DNA of 64,000 bases. Origin: Taklimakanibacter deserti. GTDB lineage: Bacteria > Pseudomonadota > Alphaproteobacteria > Rhizobiales > Aestuariivirgaceae. Positions 8,761 to 17,818 of the stretch are shown in pieces (position 1 is the first letter of the stretch; every line of letters begins with the position of its first letter). Where the stretch lies: positions 6,499-70,498 of the forward strand of contig QORU01000026.1 of NCBI GenBank assembly GCA_003574785.1, in the 5' to 3' direction. The notes under the pieces were generated by a model that was given only the letters and a program-made list of their open reading frames with translations, was not told the DNA's origin and did no database searches. A program made the translations under genes and the position numbers.

Positions 8761-8799
8761 GCGTGGAACATTGCGCTTGGCCGTGTGACGCTCTGACGT

Positions 8800-8910
8800 G
8801 CAAATTCCCTGCTCGAATTGGCAAATTCCCTGCTCGAGATTCTAACCCCTTGATATTGCTGGAGTGGGTAATTTTTTCAAAAATTCCCTGATATTCCCTG
8901 CAAATCCCTG
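8800..8910. repeat. Iterated TTCCCTG repeats with a 17-bp direct repeat
   Basis: GCAAATTCCCTGCTCGA occurs twice at a 21-bp period (8800-8816, 8821-8837). TTCCCTG recurs at 8884-8890 and 8894-8900, and ATCCCTG at 8904-8910. Together with 8717-8799 this fills the gap between the M24 gene and the MBL gene. There is no open reading frame of interest here. Short TTCCCTG arrays of this style occur between genes in Rhizobiales; their role is not known to me. Confidence 0.6.
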
Positions 8911-8923
8911 AAACGGGCCGTCC

Positions 8924-10021
8924 CTAGCGGCGATGCATCACTTGCGGCGTCGCCTCGGGAAGTCTGAGCGCCAGCAGGCCTTGCCGGCGCAGCGTGTCGA
9001 GCCTGGCGAGCTTCTCCGGCAATCGGGCCGGGCGCTCGCCCCATTCCTCGTAGAGCGCCTGCGCATTGCGCAGCAGCCTTTCGGGCGAATCCCAGGCAGC
9101 GAAAGGCGTGGCCTGGAATTTGGCGCTGAGCAGGAGATCGGCAGCCGCCGCATCGGCGCGCCTGCCCTGCCTGCGGCGGCGATCGAGCTCCTCCTGGATG
9201 AGCTCCCAATAAGCGAGCTGCAGCTCGACATCGGCGCGCGTCGCGAGCGGCCCGTGGCCGGCGACGATGACGTCGGCATCGAGGCTCAGCACCTTGCGTA
9301 AGGCGCCGGTGATGTTGGCGACCGGCCCCGCCCAGACCACCGGCGTTGAGGAGGTGAAGACGATGTCGCCGGCATAGAGCACTTTCTCGCAAGGGACGAA
9401 GATCATCGCATCGCCCGGCGTATGCGCCGGTCCCATTTCCATGAGCACGACGTCGATGCCGTTGAGCGTGATGGTCCTCTCGCCGGAAAAGCCCTGGTTC
9501 GGCGCGACGATATGGATGCCGGTGAAATCGTAAGGCGCCACCATCGCGCTCACATAATGGCCAAGGACGTCGATGCCCGCCACCGGCAGGATTTTCATCA
9601 CGCGCGCCGCCCTGGCGAGAAGCTGCATCGTCTTGGGCTCGACATGATGCATATGGCCGATGCAGGCATGGGTGGCGATGATCGGCACATTGCCGAAGAG
9701 CTGGTTGCCCCAGCAGTGATCGCCATCGGCATGGGTATTGATGACGCTGTCGACCGGCGAGCGCGCCAGAAGGTCGGCCGCGCCGTCGAGAAATTCATGC
9801 GCGCAACGGAGGTCCCAGCCGGTGTCGATCACGATGCTTTTACCGCCGCAGTCGATGAGGCCGAAATTGGTTTCGCCCCACGAACCGTTCGGCACCATCC
9901 AGGCATAGGTCTTGGGACTGAGGCGATAGAGGCCTTCGCGGAATTTCGCGCGTTCGCCGAAGCGCGTCACGTTGCGGTCGGGGCCGTTGAGCCAGGCAGC
10001 CTTGCGCATCGCCTCGCTCAT
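8924..10021 (-). CDS. MBL-fold metallo-hydrolase
   Basis: The 365-residue protein belongs to the metallo-beta-lactamase superfamily. It has FGLIDCGGKSIVIDTGWD (beta strand with Asp), the metal motif NTHADGDHCWGN (about residue 95), GPAHTPGDAMIF (third His) and VIVAGHGPLATRAD (late His). The usual HxHxDH motif reads HADGDH here, so the second His is Asp, a variant seen in some families. It is the last gene of the kyn operon; its ATG overlaps the stop of the FAH gene by one base. It could hydrolyse a thioester or lactone late in the pathway, but that is only context. Confidence 0.8.
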   Translation of the reverse strand: MSEAMRKAAWLNGPDRNVTRFGERAKFREGLYRLSPKTYAWMVPNGSWGETNFGLIDCGGKSIVIDTGWDLRCAHEFLDGAADLLARSPVDSVINTHADGDHCWGNQLFGNVPIIATHACIGHMHHVEPKTMQLLARAARVMKILPVAGIDVLGHYVSAMVAPYDFTGIHIVAPNQGFSGERTITLNGIDVVLMEMGPAHTPGDAMIFVPCEKVLYAGDIVFTSSTPVVWAGPVANITGALRKVLSLDADVIVAGHGPLATRADVELQLAYWELIQEELDRRRRQGRRADAAAADLLLSAKFQATPFAAWDSPERLLRNAQALYEEWGERPARLPEKLARLDTLRRQGLLALRLPEATPQVMHRR

Positions 10022-10911
10022 CAGACGATCCGGTGGACGATCTCGCCCACCTCCTCGATGACGAGCCGCAATTCATCGCCGCTCTCGAGGAGGCGGCCCG
10101 CTTCCAGGCCGGAACCGCCAGGGAGCGTGCCGCTCGCGATCAATTCGCCCGGATGCAGCGGTTCGTCGCGCGAGAGATGCGCCAGCACTTCGCCGATGGA
10201 ATAGCGCATGCCCGCGGAGCCCGGCGTCGAGACGAGTTTGCCATTGATCTCGACGCGGGCCTTGAGTGCATCGATTTTCGGTAAGATGGCGTCGGCCGTG
10301 ACCATTGTCGCCGACATGGAGTTCAGGAAATGCTTGCTCTTCTGCGGTCCGAAGCCCGAGCGCATTTCGGCGCGCTGCACGTCGCGGGCGGAAAAGTCGT
10401 TGACCACGACGAAGCCGCCCACCGCCGCGAGCGCCTCTTGCGGTGTCGCGTTGAGCAAGGGTTTCGCCAGCACCCAGCCGAGCTCGAGCTCGTAATCGAG
10501 CGCCTTTGTGTAGGACGGTATTTTGACCGGCGTGCCGCTTGGCACAATGGTGAGATGATTGCCGAAATAATAGACCGGTTGCCGGGCGAGGAGCTTCGGC
10601 GGCCGGAAGGCGGGAAAGATCGTGCCGGTCAGCTTTTCGTAGAGTGCCGTCACCTGGAACGCCGCCGGCATGAACCGCCGGACATAGCCGCGCGAGGACT
10701 GGACCCAATGATCTTCGTAGAGCAGCACGTCGCGAAAGGAGCGCGGCCCGAAGGGCAGGATCTCCGGCCCTTGCGTGAGCGGTGGCGGCAAGGCCGTGAG
10801 CCAGCCGAGCTGCAACGCCGCGGCCTCGCTTTCGGCCAGTTCGGCCCAGGCGCCATCCCTCTCGATCTGAAGGACGCTGCCACCTGGCCGATATTCGCGA
10901 CGTATCTTCAT
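10021..10911 (-). CDS. Fumarylacetoacetate hydrolase family protein
   Basis: The 296-residue protein shows the FAH C-terminal fold: LDYELELGWVLAKPLLN has the metal-binding E-x-E pattern, followed by GGFVVVNDFSARDVQRAEM with the NDxSARDxQ motif and ASGTLPGGSGLEAGRLLESG near the C-terminus. Family members cleave C-C bonds in 2,4-diketo acids, hydrate or decarboxylate ring-cleavage products. It lies between tetR (4-bp overlap) and the MBL gene in the tryptophan operon, so an acyl-pyruvate or diketo intermediate is plausible. Exact reaction unknown. Confidence 0.82.
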   Translation of the reverse strand: MKIRREYRPGGSVLQIERDGAWAELAESEAAALQLGWLTALPPPLTQGPEILPFGPRSFRDVLLYEDHWVQSSRGYVRRFMPAAFQVTALYEKLTGTIFPAFRPPKLLARQPVYYFGNHLTIVPSGTPVKIPSYTKALDYELELGWVLAKPLLNATPQEALAAVGGFVVVNDFSARDVQRAEMRSGFGPQKSKHFLNSMSATMVTADAILPKIDALKARVEINGKLVSTPGSAGMRYSIGEVLAHLSRDEPLHPGELIASGTLPGGSGLEAGRLLESGDELRLVIEEVGEIVHRIV

Positions 10912-11510
10912 TTCACTGTCGGCTTGAGGATGCGTGTCAGGATTTCGCGCAAGACCGGTCCCTGATCGGTTGGATCGAAATGTGGATCGAGCGCCGCGCG
11001 GCCGAAGGCGCCGTCGATCATGGCGGCAATCCAGGTCGCGTGCTTGTTCATGTCGAGCGACGCATCGATCTGGCCGCGCGCCCCCGCCTTCTTGAGGAGA
11101 TCCATCAAGGCGGCATTAGCCTCTGCGTCGCGGCGCGCTGCAAGCCGGCCGATCGCCGGATTGCGCATCGCCTCGGCGAAGATTTCGATGCCGATCTGGC
11201 GATGGACCGGTTCAACCACCTTGGCGAGACGTTTTTCCATGAGCTTGCAGATTTCTTCGAAGAGATCCTCGGCCTGGCTGGCTTTCTCGTGGAGTTCCGC
11301 CGTCTCGCGCCGATCCCGCTCGACGATCGCTTCGATGATGGCATTCTTGGTCTTGAAATAGTGGAAGAGATTGCCGGGGCTCATTTGGGCCTCGGCGCAG
11401 ATCTCCGCGGTGGTCGTCTTGTGGAATCCGCTCTTGGCAAAGCAGGTGACGGCGGCGTCCAGGATTTGGCGTTTCCTGGCCTCGTATTTCTGGGAGTCGA
11501 CTTTTCGCAT
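10908..11510 (-). CDS. TetR-family transcriptional regulator
   Basis: From the ATG at 11510 (MRKVDSQKYEARKRQILDAA) the protein has 200 residues; a longer in-frame start at 11549 would run into kynA and is less likely. The N-terminal helix-turn-helix is clear (TTTAEICAEAQMSPGNLFHYFKTKNA, residues 26-51 approximately), and the rest is a ligand-binding helical domain. It is encoded inside the kyn operon between kynA (14-bp gap) and the FAH gene (4-bp overlap). It is probably a local repressor responding to a tryptophan or anthranilate metabolite, which is inference from position. Confidence 0.85.
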   Translation of the reverse strand: MRKVDSQKYEARKRQILDAAVTCFAKSGFHKTTTAEICAEAQMSPGNLFHYFKTKNAIIEAIVERDRRETAELHEKASQAEDLFEEICKLMEKRLAKVVEPVHRQIGIEIFAEAMRNPAIGRLAARRDAEANAALMDLLKKAGARGQIDASLDMNKHATWIAAMIDGAFGRAALDPHFDPTDQGPVLREILTRILKPTVK

Positions 11511-11524
11511 GATCTGCTTGCGGG

Positions 11525-12364
11525 CTAAAGCTCGGTCCGGACGTCCCACAATTCGGGGAACAGCACGACTTCCAGCATGCGCCGCAGATAGGCGACGCCG
11601 GATGTCCCGCCGGTGCCGCGCTTGAAGCCGATGACGCGCTCGACCGTCGTCACATGATTGAAGCGCCAGCGGCGGAAGTAATCTTCGAAATCGACCAGCT
11701 TCTCGGCGAGCTCATAGAGCTCCCAATATTGCGCCGGATCGCGATAGACCCTGGCCCAGGCCGCCTTGACGCTGTCATTGCGCTGATAGGGCTCGGCCTT
11801 GTCGCGCTCGAGCACCGTTTCGTCGATGGTGAAGCCGCGCCGCGCCAATATGGCGATGGCTTCATCATAGAGGCTGGGCTTGCGCCTGATGCCGTCGAGC
11901 CAGTCATAGAGCTCTTGCCGGTGCTCATGCGGCTTCAGCATCGCAACATTCTTGTTGCCGGCGAGATATTCGATGGCGCGATATTGATAGGATTGGAGCC
12001 CCGAGGACTGGCCGAGACTCGAGCGGAAATGCGTATATTCGCTGGGCGTCATGGTGCGCAAGACATCCCAGGCGGAATTGAGCTGCTCCATGATGCGCGC
12101 CACGCGCGCCAGCATCTTGAAAGCGGGCTGCAGATCATCACTGGCAATGGCGCGCGCCGCGGCGCTCAATTCATGGATGGCGAGCTTCATCCATAATTCG
12201 GAGGTCTGGTGCTGGATGATGAACAAAAGCTCGTCATGCGCCTGCGACAAGGGCTCTTGCGCGTTCAATATCCGGTCGAGCTTGAGATAGTCGCCATAGG
12301 ACATCCGGCTCGTGAAATCGGTGAGCGCCCCGTCCTTTTTCGGATCGAAGGGCTCGGTGCTCAT
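11525..12364 (-). CDS. kynA: Tryptophan 2,3-dioxygenase
   Basis: The enzyme is a heme dioxygenase that opens the indole ring of L-tryptophan to N-formylkynurenine. The start at 12364 gives 279 residues, the family's normal length. The protein shows [20 protein letters not shown] with the distal His, [30 protein letters not shown] and the C-terminal [13 protein letters not shown] substrate loop. It overlaps kynU by 4 bp (ATGA), so both are translated as a coupled pair: kynureninase first, dioxygenase second. The presence of both commits this operon to the anthranilate branch. Confidence 0.96.
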   Translation of the reverse strand: MSTEPFDPKKDGALTDFTSRMSYGDYLKLDRILNAQEPLSQAHDELLFIIQHQTSELWMKLAIHELSAAARAIASDDLQPAFKMLARVARIMEQLNSAWDVLRTMTPSEYTHFRSSLGQSSGLQSYQYRAIEYLAGNKNVAMLKPHEHRQELYDWLDGIRRKPSLYDEAIAILARRGFTIDETVLERDKAEPYQRNDSVKAAWARVYRDPAQYWELYELAEKLVDFEDYFRRWRFNHVTTVERVIGFKRGTGGTSGVAYLRRMLEVVLFPELWDVRTEL

Positions 12365-13596
12365 GTGACTTGGGCCTTCTTCTTGAAATCGGCGCGGTCC
12401 CACAGGCCTTCGGCCAGCACGCGCTCGAGGATGTGGGCGGCGTCCCATACATCGGCGAAGCCGATATAGAGCGGCGTCAGGCCGAAGCGGATGATGTCGG
12501 GCGCGCGGAAGTCGCCGATGACGCCATGGGCGATGAGCGCCTGCATGACGGCATAGCCGTCGGTGCAATGGAACGACACCTGGCTGCCGCGCCCCGCGGC
12601 GTCACGCGGGCTCGCGAGCTTCAGCCCATGGGAAGCGCAGCGGCCCTCGACTTCGGAAATGAAGAGATTGGCCAGGCGGACGGACTTGTCGCGCACCGCC
12701 TGCATGTCGACGCCGTCCCACACATCGAGGGCGGAATCGAGCGCGATCATCGACAAGACGCCCGGTGTCCCGGCCCTGAGGCGATCGATGCCTTTGGCCG
12801 GGCGATAATCGAGATCGAAAGCGAAAGGTGCCGCATGTCCCATCCAGCCGGCAAGCGACGGCTCGACTCTGTCCTGGAGATCGGGCCGCACATAGACAAA
12901 GGCCGGCGCCCCCGGCCCGCCATTGAGATATTTGTAGCCGCAGCCGACCGCGAAATCGGCATGGCCATCCGTGAGGTCGACCGGGAAAGCACCGGCCGAA
13001 TGACAGAGATCCCAGATCGCGAACGCGCCCGCCTGATGCGCCTTGGCTATGAGCTTCTTCATGTCGTGCCGGCGTCCGGTGCGGTAATCGACCTCGGTGA
13101 GCATGAGCACCGCGAGATCGTCGCCGATGGCGCCTTCGACCGATTCCGGCTCAACGATGCGCAATTCCCACGCGCCGCCCAAGGCCTTGATGACGCCTTG
13201 CGCGACATAGAGATCGCTCGGGAAATTGCCGCTGTCCGAGAGGATGACATGGCGCCCCGGCTTCAGCTTGAGCGCCGCGGTCAGCACTTTCACCAGGTTG
13301 ATCGAGGTCGAATCCGCAGCGATCACGGTGCCGGGCCTGGCGCCGATGAGCCTGCCGATCCGGTCGCCCAGCGTGCGCGGCAGATCGAACCAGCCATGCG
13401 CGTTCCAGCCGCGAATGAGGCTCTGGCCCCATTCCTCGCTGACCGCGTTGCCCAAGCGCTTCGCCACATGGCGCGGCAAGGGGCCGAGCGAATTGCCGTC
13501 GAGATAGATGGTGTTTTGGGGAATGACGAAGAGCTCACGCCGCGCGCCGAGCGGATCGGCTCGGTCCAGCGCCTCGGCTTCCTCGCGGGTGATCAT
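12361..13596 (-). CDS. kynU: Kynureninase
   Basis: A PLP enzyme that cleaves L-kynurenine to anthranilate and alanine. The 411 residues match the family length. Visible features are [12 protein letters not shown] near the N-terminus, [31 protein letters not shown] with the PLP-ring Asp and His, and the Schiff-base Lys in [16 protein letters not shown]. It overlaps the upstream ligase gene by 4 bp (start 13596, ligase stop at 13593) and the downstream kynA by 4 bp. Anthranilate formed here is the direct substrate of the ligase encoded by the first gene of the operon. Confidence 0.96.
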   Translation of the reverse strand: MITREEAEALDRADPLGARRELFVIPQNTIYLDGNSLGPLPRHVAKRLGNAVSEEWGQSLIRGWNAHGWFDLPRTLGDRIGRLIGARPGTVIAADSTSINLVKVLTAALKLKPGRHVILSDSGNFPSDLYVAQGVIKALGGAWELRIVEPESVEGAIGDDLAVLMLTEVDYRTGRRHDMKKLIAKAHQAGAFAIWDLCHSAGAFPVDLTDGHADFAVGCGYKYLNGGPGAPAFVYVRPDLQDRVEPSLAGWMGHAAPFAFDLDYRPAKGIDRLRAGTPGVLSMIALDSALDVWDGVDMQAVRDKSVRLANLFISEVEGRCASHGLKLASPRDAAGRGSQVSFHCTDGYAVMQALIAHGVIGDFRAPDIIRFGLTPLYIGFADVWDAAHILERVLAEGLWDRADFKKKAQVT

Positions 13597-15215
13597 TTGC
13601 GCGCCTCTTCGTCGCGGAGGGCGAAGCGCTGCAATTTGCCGGTCTGGGTCTTGGGCAGCGTGTCGCGGAACTCGATGCGGCGCGGATATTTGTAGGGCGC
13701 GATTTCTCTTTTCACATGGTCCTGCAACGTCTTCACCATTTGCGCATCCCCCTTGTGGCCGGATCTCAGCACGATGAAGGCCTTGGGCACCATGCCGCGC
13801 TCCTCATCGGCAACGCCGACGACCGCACATTCGGCGATCGCCGGATGGGTCAGAAGCGCATTCTCGATCTCGGGTCCGGAGATGTTATAGCCGGCCGAGA
13901 TGATCATGTCGTCGGAGCGGGCCTGGTACCAGAAATAGCCCTCTTCATCCTGGGTGAAGGTGTCGCCGGTGATGTTCCAGCCCTTTTCGACATAGTTGCC
14001 CTGGCGCGGATCGTCGAGATAGCGGCAGCCGATCGGACCTTTGACGGCGAGGCGTCCGGGCGTGCCGCGCGGCACCTCGTTCCCCTCGGAATCGATGATC
14101 TTCGCCTGATAGCCCGGCACCGGCAGGCCGGTCGAGCCGGCGCGGATCTTCTCTTCCGGCGCGCCGATGAAGATGTGCAGCATCTCGGTGGCGCCGATGC
14201 CGTCCATGAGCTTGATCCGGGTCGCTTCGTGCCAGGCCTCGTATACCGCCTTGGGCAAAGTCTCGCCGGCCGAGACGCATTTGCGCAACGAGCCGCAGGA
14301 TCCGGGCTTGAGCCTCGCCAGCATGGCGCGATAGGCGGTTGGCGCGGTGAAGGTGACCGTCGCCTTGTGCTGGTCGATGGCGGCGATGAGATCGTCCGGT
14401 GTCGCCTTTTCGAGGAGGATGGAGGAGGCCCCGACCCGCATCGGGAAGACGACGAGGCCGCCCAGGCCGAAAGTAAAGGCGAGTGGCGGCGAGCCGATGA
14501 ACCGGTCGCTGTCTCGGGCCTTGAGCACATGCTTGCCATAGCCGTCGGCGATGAGGAGCACGTCGCGATGGAAATGCATCGTGCCCTTGGGCTCGCCCGT
14601 CGTGCCCGAGGTGAAGCCGATCAGGCAGACATCGTCCGCCGCCGTATCGAAAGCGGTGAACTCGGGCGAAGCTTTGCGCATCAAGGCTTCGAGCCCCCGG
14701 TCTTCGGGGCTGTTGAAATAGACGATGCGCTGGAGAGCGGGCGCCAGCGTTCTCGCCTTTTCCATTTCCTCGGCGAGCCTGACGTCGCACAAAGCGAGCG
14801 TGATCCAGGCCTTGTTGATCGGGTAGGCGAGCTCCTTGGCGCGCAGCAACGGCATGGTGGCGACGGCGATGCCGCCCGCTTTCATGACGGCGAGATAGGC
14901 GGCGACGAATTGAGGGTTGTTGGCCGAGCGCAGGAGCACGCGGTTGCCGCTCTCGAGGCCGAATTCCTTGACCAGCACATTGGCGATGCGGTTCACGCGC
15001 TCCGCCAGCATGCCATAGGTGACGGTCTCGGCTCCGGTGATCAGGCAGGGACGATCTTGCCAGTCTTTGGCGAGCCAGCGGTCGAGGAGCTCGGTCACGC
15101 AATTGAGCCGCTGGGGATAGCGATAGTCGGAAAGCTCGAAGATCAGATCAGGCCATTGCCCAGCCGGCGGCAGATGATCGCGGGCGAATGTATCGACATA
15201 GGCACTTGGAATCAT
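13593..15215 (-). CDS. Anthranilate (2-aminobenzoate)-CoA ligase of the benzoate-CoA ligase family
   Basis: An AMP-forming acyl-CoA synthetase of 540 residues, starting at MIPSAYVDTFARDHLPP (ATG 15215). It has the P-loop LIGFTSGTTGEPKGTMHFHR, the GATEMLHIF motif, a hinge region (YFWYQARSDDMI), and the C-terminal catalytic Lys in PKTQTGKLQRF. The N-terminus and length match aryl-CoA ligases active on benzoate or 2-aminobenzoate. It is first in the operon with kynU and kynA, and a fused monooxygenase/reductase of the 2-aminobenzoyl-CoA route is encoded at 27185-29545. Anthranilate is therefore the likely substrate; the assignment combines family and context. Confidence 0.85.
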   Translation of the reverse strand: MIPSAYVDTFARDHLPPAGQWPDLIFELSDYRYPQRLNCVTELLDRWLAKDWQDRPCLITGAETVTYGMLAERVNRIANVLVKEFGLESGNRVLLRSANNPQFVAAYLAVMKAGGIAVATMPLLRAKELAYPINKAWITLALCDVRLAEEMEKARTLAPALQRIVYFNSPEDRGLEALMRKASPEFTAFDTAADDVCLIGFTSGTTGEPKGTMHFHRDVLLIADGYGKHVLKARDSDRFIGSPPLAFTFGLGGLVVFPMRVGASSILLEKATPDDLIAAIDQHKATVTFTAPTAYRAMLARLKPGSCGSLRKCVSAGETLPKAVYEAWHEATRIKLMDGIGATEMLHIFIGAPEEKIRAGSTGLPVPGYQAKIIDSEGNEVPRGTPGRLAVKGPIGCRYLDDPRQGNYVEKGWNITGDTFTQDEEGYFWYQARSDDMIISAGYNISGPEIENALLTHPAIAECAVVGVADEERGMVPKAFIVLRSGHKGDAQMVKTLQDHVKREIAPYKYPRRIEFRDTLPKTQTGKLQRFALRDEEARK

Positions 15216-15266
15216 TGCATCCAATCCTCGCGGGTTTAGTGCGAATAATCGCGGCCGCTTCGATAG

Positions 15267-15284
15267 TTTAATTCTAAAATAATT
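15267..15284. promoter_or_regulatory. Conserved 18-nt box A (candidate operator)
   Basis: TTTAATTCTAAAATAATT lies in the 128-bp divergent gap between the ligase gene and the flavin monooxygenase gene. It aligns without gaps to boxes at 16511, 30229, 30259 and 38648, all before genes of the same pathway. The core is a near-palindrome TTTAGnnCTAAA. Confidence 0.6.
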
Positions 15285-15343
15285 GCCTTCAATGTCAATC
15301 GCGCTATCATAAACCATAACGATGATCATGGAGGGGACTACCG

Positions 15344-16471
15344 ATGGCCCGCAGGCCCAACCGCATGTTCGACAAGGATCAGTTTCTCCTGGGCACATTC
15401 GCGTCCAACTGCTCGAGCGGCATGACCGTGACCAAGGTCGAGGAGCGCTGGGACAACAGCTGGGACAACAATCTGAAGCTGGCGCGGCTCCTCGATCAGG
15501 CGGGGATCGACTTCATGCTGCCGATCGCGCGCTGGATCGGCTATGGCGGGGAGACGAACTTCCATCACAATGTGCTGGAGACGATCACCTGGGCGGCGGG
15601 CCTCCTCAGCTCTACACGCGACATCACGGTCTTCGCCACCATCCACACCGCCGCCAATCACCCGGTGGTCGCCGCCAAGCAGCTCGCCACCATCGATCAC
15701 ATCAGCAATGGCCGCATCGGCATCGGTCTCAATATCGTGGCGGGCTGGAACAAGCCCGAATATGAAGCGCTCGGACTCACTCTGCCGGACAAGCATGAGG
15801 TGCGCTACGGCTATGCGCAGGAATGGTTCGACATCGTCAAGGCGCTGTGGCGCGAGGACCAGAGTTTTGACTGGGACGGCACCTATTTCCAATTGAAGCA
15901 GGTGCTGGGCGCGCCAAAACCCTTGAGCCCGGTGCCGATCATCAATGCGGCGGGATCCGGCGAAGGGCGAAACTTCGCCACCCGCAATGCCAATTTCCTG
16001 TTCACGCCCGCCATCGATCTCGCCCGCTCGAAGGACGAGATCGCAGAGCTCAAGGCGATGGGAGAGAGCAATGGCCGCCATATCGACGTGCTCACCTTCT
16101 CGCATGTCGTCTGCCGGCCGAAGGAAGAGGACGCCAAGGATTATCTCGAGCACTTCGGCCGCAAGCACGCCGATTGGGAGGCCGTCGACAATTTGGTGCG
16201 CCTGCAATTCGCCCATGCGCAGTCCTTTCCGCATGACCTGCTGGCTTTGATCCGCGACCGCATGGCGGCGGGCCATGGCGGCTTCCCGCTCGTCGGCACG
16301 CCCGAGCACGTGGCGGAAGGCATCATCTCGCTCCATGAAGCGGGCTTCAAAGGCACGACCTTGTCCTTCGTCGACTATGTCGAGGAATTCCCCTATTTCC
16401 GCGACACCGTTTTGCCGATCCTGGCCGAGCGGGGCCTGCGCCACGCGCATCAGGAGGTCGCCGCGGCGTGA
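15344..16471 (+). CDS. LLM-class flavin-dependent monooxygenase
   Basis: The 375-residue protein belongs to the bacterial luciferase-like family close to alkanesulfonate monooxygenase SsuD and the pyrimidine oxygenase RutA. Typical stretches are ARLLDQAGIDFMLPIARWIG, LSSTRDITVFATIHTA, HISNGRIGIGLNIVAGWN and VPIINAAGSGEGRNFA. Such enzymes use reduced FMN from a separate reductase. It is divergent from the kyn operon and upstream of the SDR-marR group with a 97-bp gap holding box B. A role in the anthranilate route is suggested by position only; no step of the known pathway clearly needs it. Confidence 0.82.
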   Translation: MARRPNRMFDKDQFLLGTFASNCSSGMTVTKVEERWDNSWDNNLKLARLLDQAGIDFMLPIARWIGYGGETNFHHNVLETITWAAGLLSSTRDITVFATIHTAANHPVVAAKQLATIDHISNGRIGIGLNIVAGWNKPEYEALGLTLPDKHEVRYGYAQEWFDIVKALWREDQSFDWDGTYFQLKQVLGAPKPLSPVPIINAAGSGEGRNFATRNANFLFTPAIDLARSKDEIAELKAMGESNGRHIDVLTFSHVVCRPKEEDAKDYLEHFGRKHADWEAVDNLVRLQFAHAQSFPHDLLALIRDRMAAGHGGFPLVGTPEHVAEGIISLHEAGFKGTTLSFVDYVEEFPYFRDTVLPILAERGLRHAHQEVAAA

Positions 16472-16510
16472 GCGGTTTGACGGAGCGGAATGGCCGCCAT
16501 TGGAAATCGC

Positions 16511-16528
16511 TTTAGACTTGAAATAATT
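16511..16528. promoter_or_regulatory. Conserved 18-nt box B (candidate operator)
   Basis: TTTAGACTTGAAATAATT lies 40 bp before the SDR start codon. It shares the ATAATT tail and the TTTAGA left half with the other boxes. It would control the SDR-marR-ECH-ACAD-HAD operon, which encodes a MarR protein itself. Confidence 0.6.
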
Positions 16529-16568
16529 TCCGTCTCGCCCCTACAATCGCCAAAAGCGAGCGATTGGA

Positions 16569-17309
16569 ATGTCGGAACAGAGAGCACTCGTCACAGGCGG
16601 CAGCCGGGGCATTGGCCGCGCCATAGCGCTGGCGCTCTCCGCCTCGGGCTATGAGGTGACGATCATGGGCCGCTCGGAAGAGGCTTTGGCCGGAGCGATC
16701 GCCGAAGGCGTGGCGCGGAAATCGCGCGCCGTCGATGTCACGGACGAGGCTGCCTTGCGCCAGGCGGTGGCGGAAACCGGCCCCTATCACGTGCTGATCA
16801 ACAATGCCGGAGCGGCCGAATCGGCGCCGCTCGCGGCAACCGACCTCGCCCTCATCCGCCGCATGATGGCGGTCAATGTGGAGAGCGCTTTCACCGCCTC
16901 GCGCGCGGCTCTGCCCGGCATGAAGAAGCTCGGCTCGGGCCGCATCATCAATGTCGCTTCGATCGCCGGCCTCAAGGGCTATGCCTATGTCTCGGCCTAT
17001 TGCGCGGCGAAGCATGCCGTCATCGGGATGACGAAGGCGCTGGCGGCCGAGCTCGTCAAGTCGAACATCACCGTCAACGCCCTTTGTCCGGGCTACACTG
17101 ACACCGATCTCATCGCCAATGCGGCCGACGCCATAGCCCAGAAGACCGGTCGCGGCACCGCCGAGGCGATCGACCATTTTGCCAAGACCAATCCGTCCGG
17201 CCGATTGGTCACGCCGGAGGAAGTCGCCAATGCGGCTTTATGGCTCGTCTCCGAGGGCGCCTCTGCCGTGACCGGCCAGGCGATCACCATCGCCGGAGGT
17301 GATCCATGA
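16569..17309 (+). CDS. SDR-family oxidoreductase
   Basis: A short-chain dehydrogenase of 246 residues with the cofactor motif TGGSRGIGRAIA, the NNAG motif (LINNAGAAESAPL), the catalytic Ser (NVASIAGLKG) and YxxxK (SAYCAAKHAVIG). It ends in the usual C-terminal [12 protein letters not shown]. The gene overlaps marR by 4 bp and heads an operon of beta-oxidation-like enzymes. In described 2-aminobenzoyl-CoA clusters an SDR accompanies the hydratase and acyl-CoA dehydrogenase, so it may oxidise a hydroxyacyl-CoA ring intermediate. The exact substrate is not readable. Confidence 0.88.
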   Translation: MSEQRALVTGGSRGIGRAIALALSASGYEVTIMGRSEEALAGAIAEGVARKSRAVDVTDEAALRQAVAETGPYHVLINNAGAAESAPLAATDLALIRRMMAVNVESAFTASRAALPGMKKLGSGRIINVASIAGLKGYAYVSAYCAAKHAVIGMTKALAAELVKSNITVNALCPGYTDTDLIANAADAIAQKTGRGTAEAIDHFAKTNPSGRLVTPEEVANAALWLVSEGASAVTGQAITIAGGDP

Positions 17310-17818
17310 CCGACGAGCCCCTGTGGATCGATGCCGAAACGACGGTCTCGGCAAGGCCCGCCGATCACAAGATGGAGCTGCGCCTGTGGCTCAGGCTCTT
17401 CTCCTGCTCGCGCCTCATCGAGAACGACATCCGCCGCCATCTCAATGGCGAATTCGAATTCAGCCTGCCGCGCTTCGACATCTTGGCGCAGCTCGACCGC
17501 GCCGATGACGGCCTGGTGCTGGGCGAAGTGTCGAAGCGGCTGATGGTCTCGGCCGGCAATATCACCAGCCTCGTAGACGGCCTGGTGAAGTCGGGCCACA
17601 TCACCCGCACCACCTCGAGCGGCGACCGCCGGGCGCAGGTCATCCGCCTCACCGATAAGGGCCGGCGGGAATTCCGCCGCATGGCCAAGGTGCACAGCGA
17701 CTGGATCGCCGCCTATTTCGAGCATATGTCGCAAAAGGACATCGACAGGTTGATGGACCTTCTGGCGGTGCTGAAGGAGTCGGCGCGCCGCAGCATCATA
17801 GCGAAGCAGGATTCATGA
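17306..17818 (+). CDS. MarR-family transcriptional regulator
   Basis: The 170-residue protein has the MarR winged helix: [20 protein letters not shown], recognition helix [18 protein letters not shown] and wing [20 protein letters not shown]. It is translationally coupled to the SDR gene before it and the enoyl-CoA hydratase gene after it (4-bp overlaps each). MarR proteins in aryl-CoA operons commonly sense the CoA thioester. It is the leading candidate for binding the 18-nt boxes found here and at 15267, 30229, 30259 and 38648. The TetR protein encoded at 10908-11510 is the rival. Confidence 0.88.
   Translation: MTDEPLWIDAETTVSARPADHKMELRLWLRLFSCSRLIENDIRRHLNGEFEFSLPRFDILAQLDRADDGLVLGEVSKRLMVSAGNITSLVDGLVKSGHITRTTSSGDRRAQVIRLTDKGRREFRRMAKVHSDWIAAYFEHMSQKDIDRLMDLLAVLKESARRSIIAKQDS

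Noticed and set aside
8800..8910. CRISPR array
   Set aside because: Repeats are too short and irregular, there are no spacers of even length and no cas genes.
13716..15239. Plus-strand frame of 507 codons opposite the ligase gene
   Set aside because: Shadow frame; the minus strand carries the AMP-binding motifs and overlaps kynU by ATGA.
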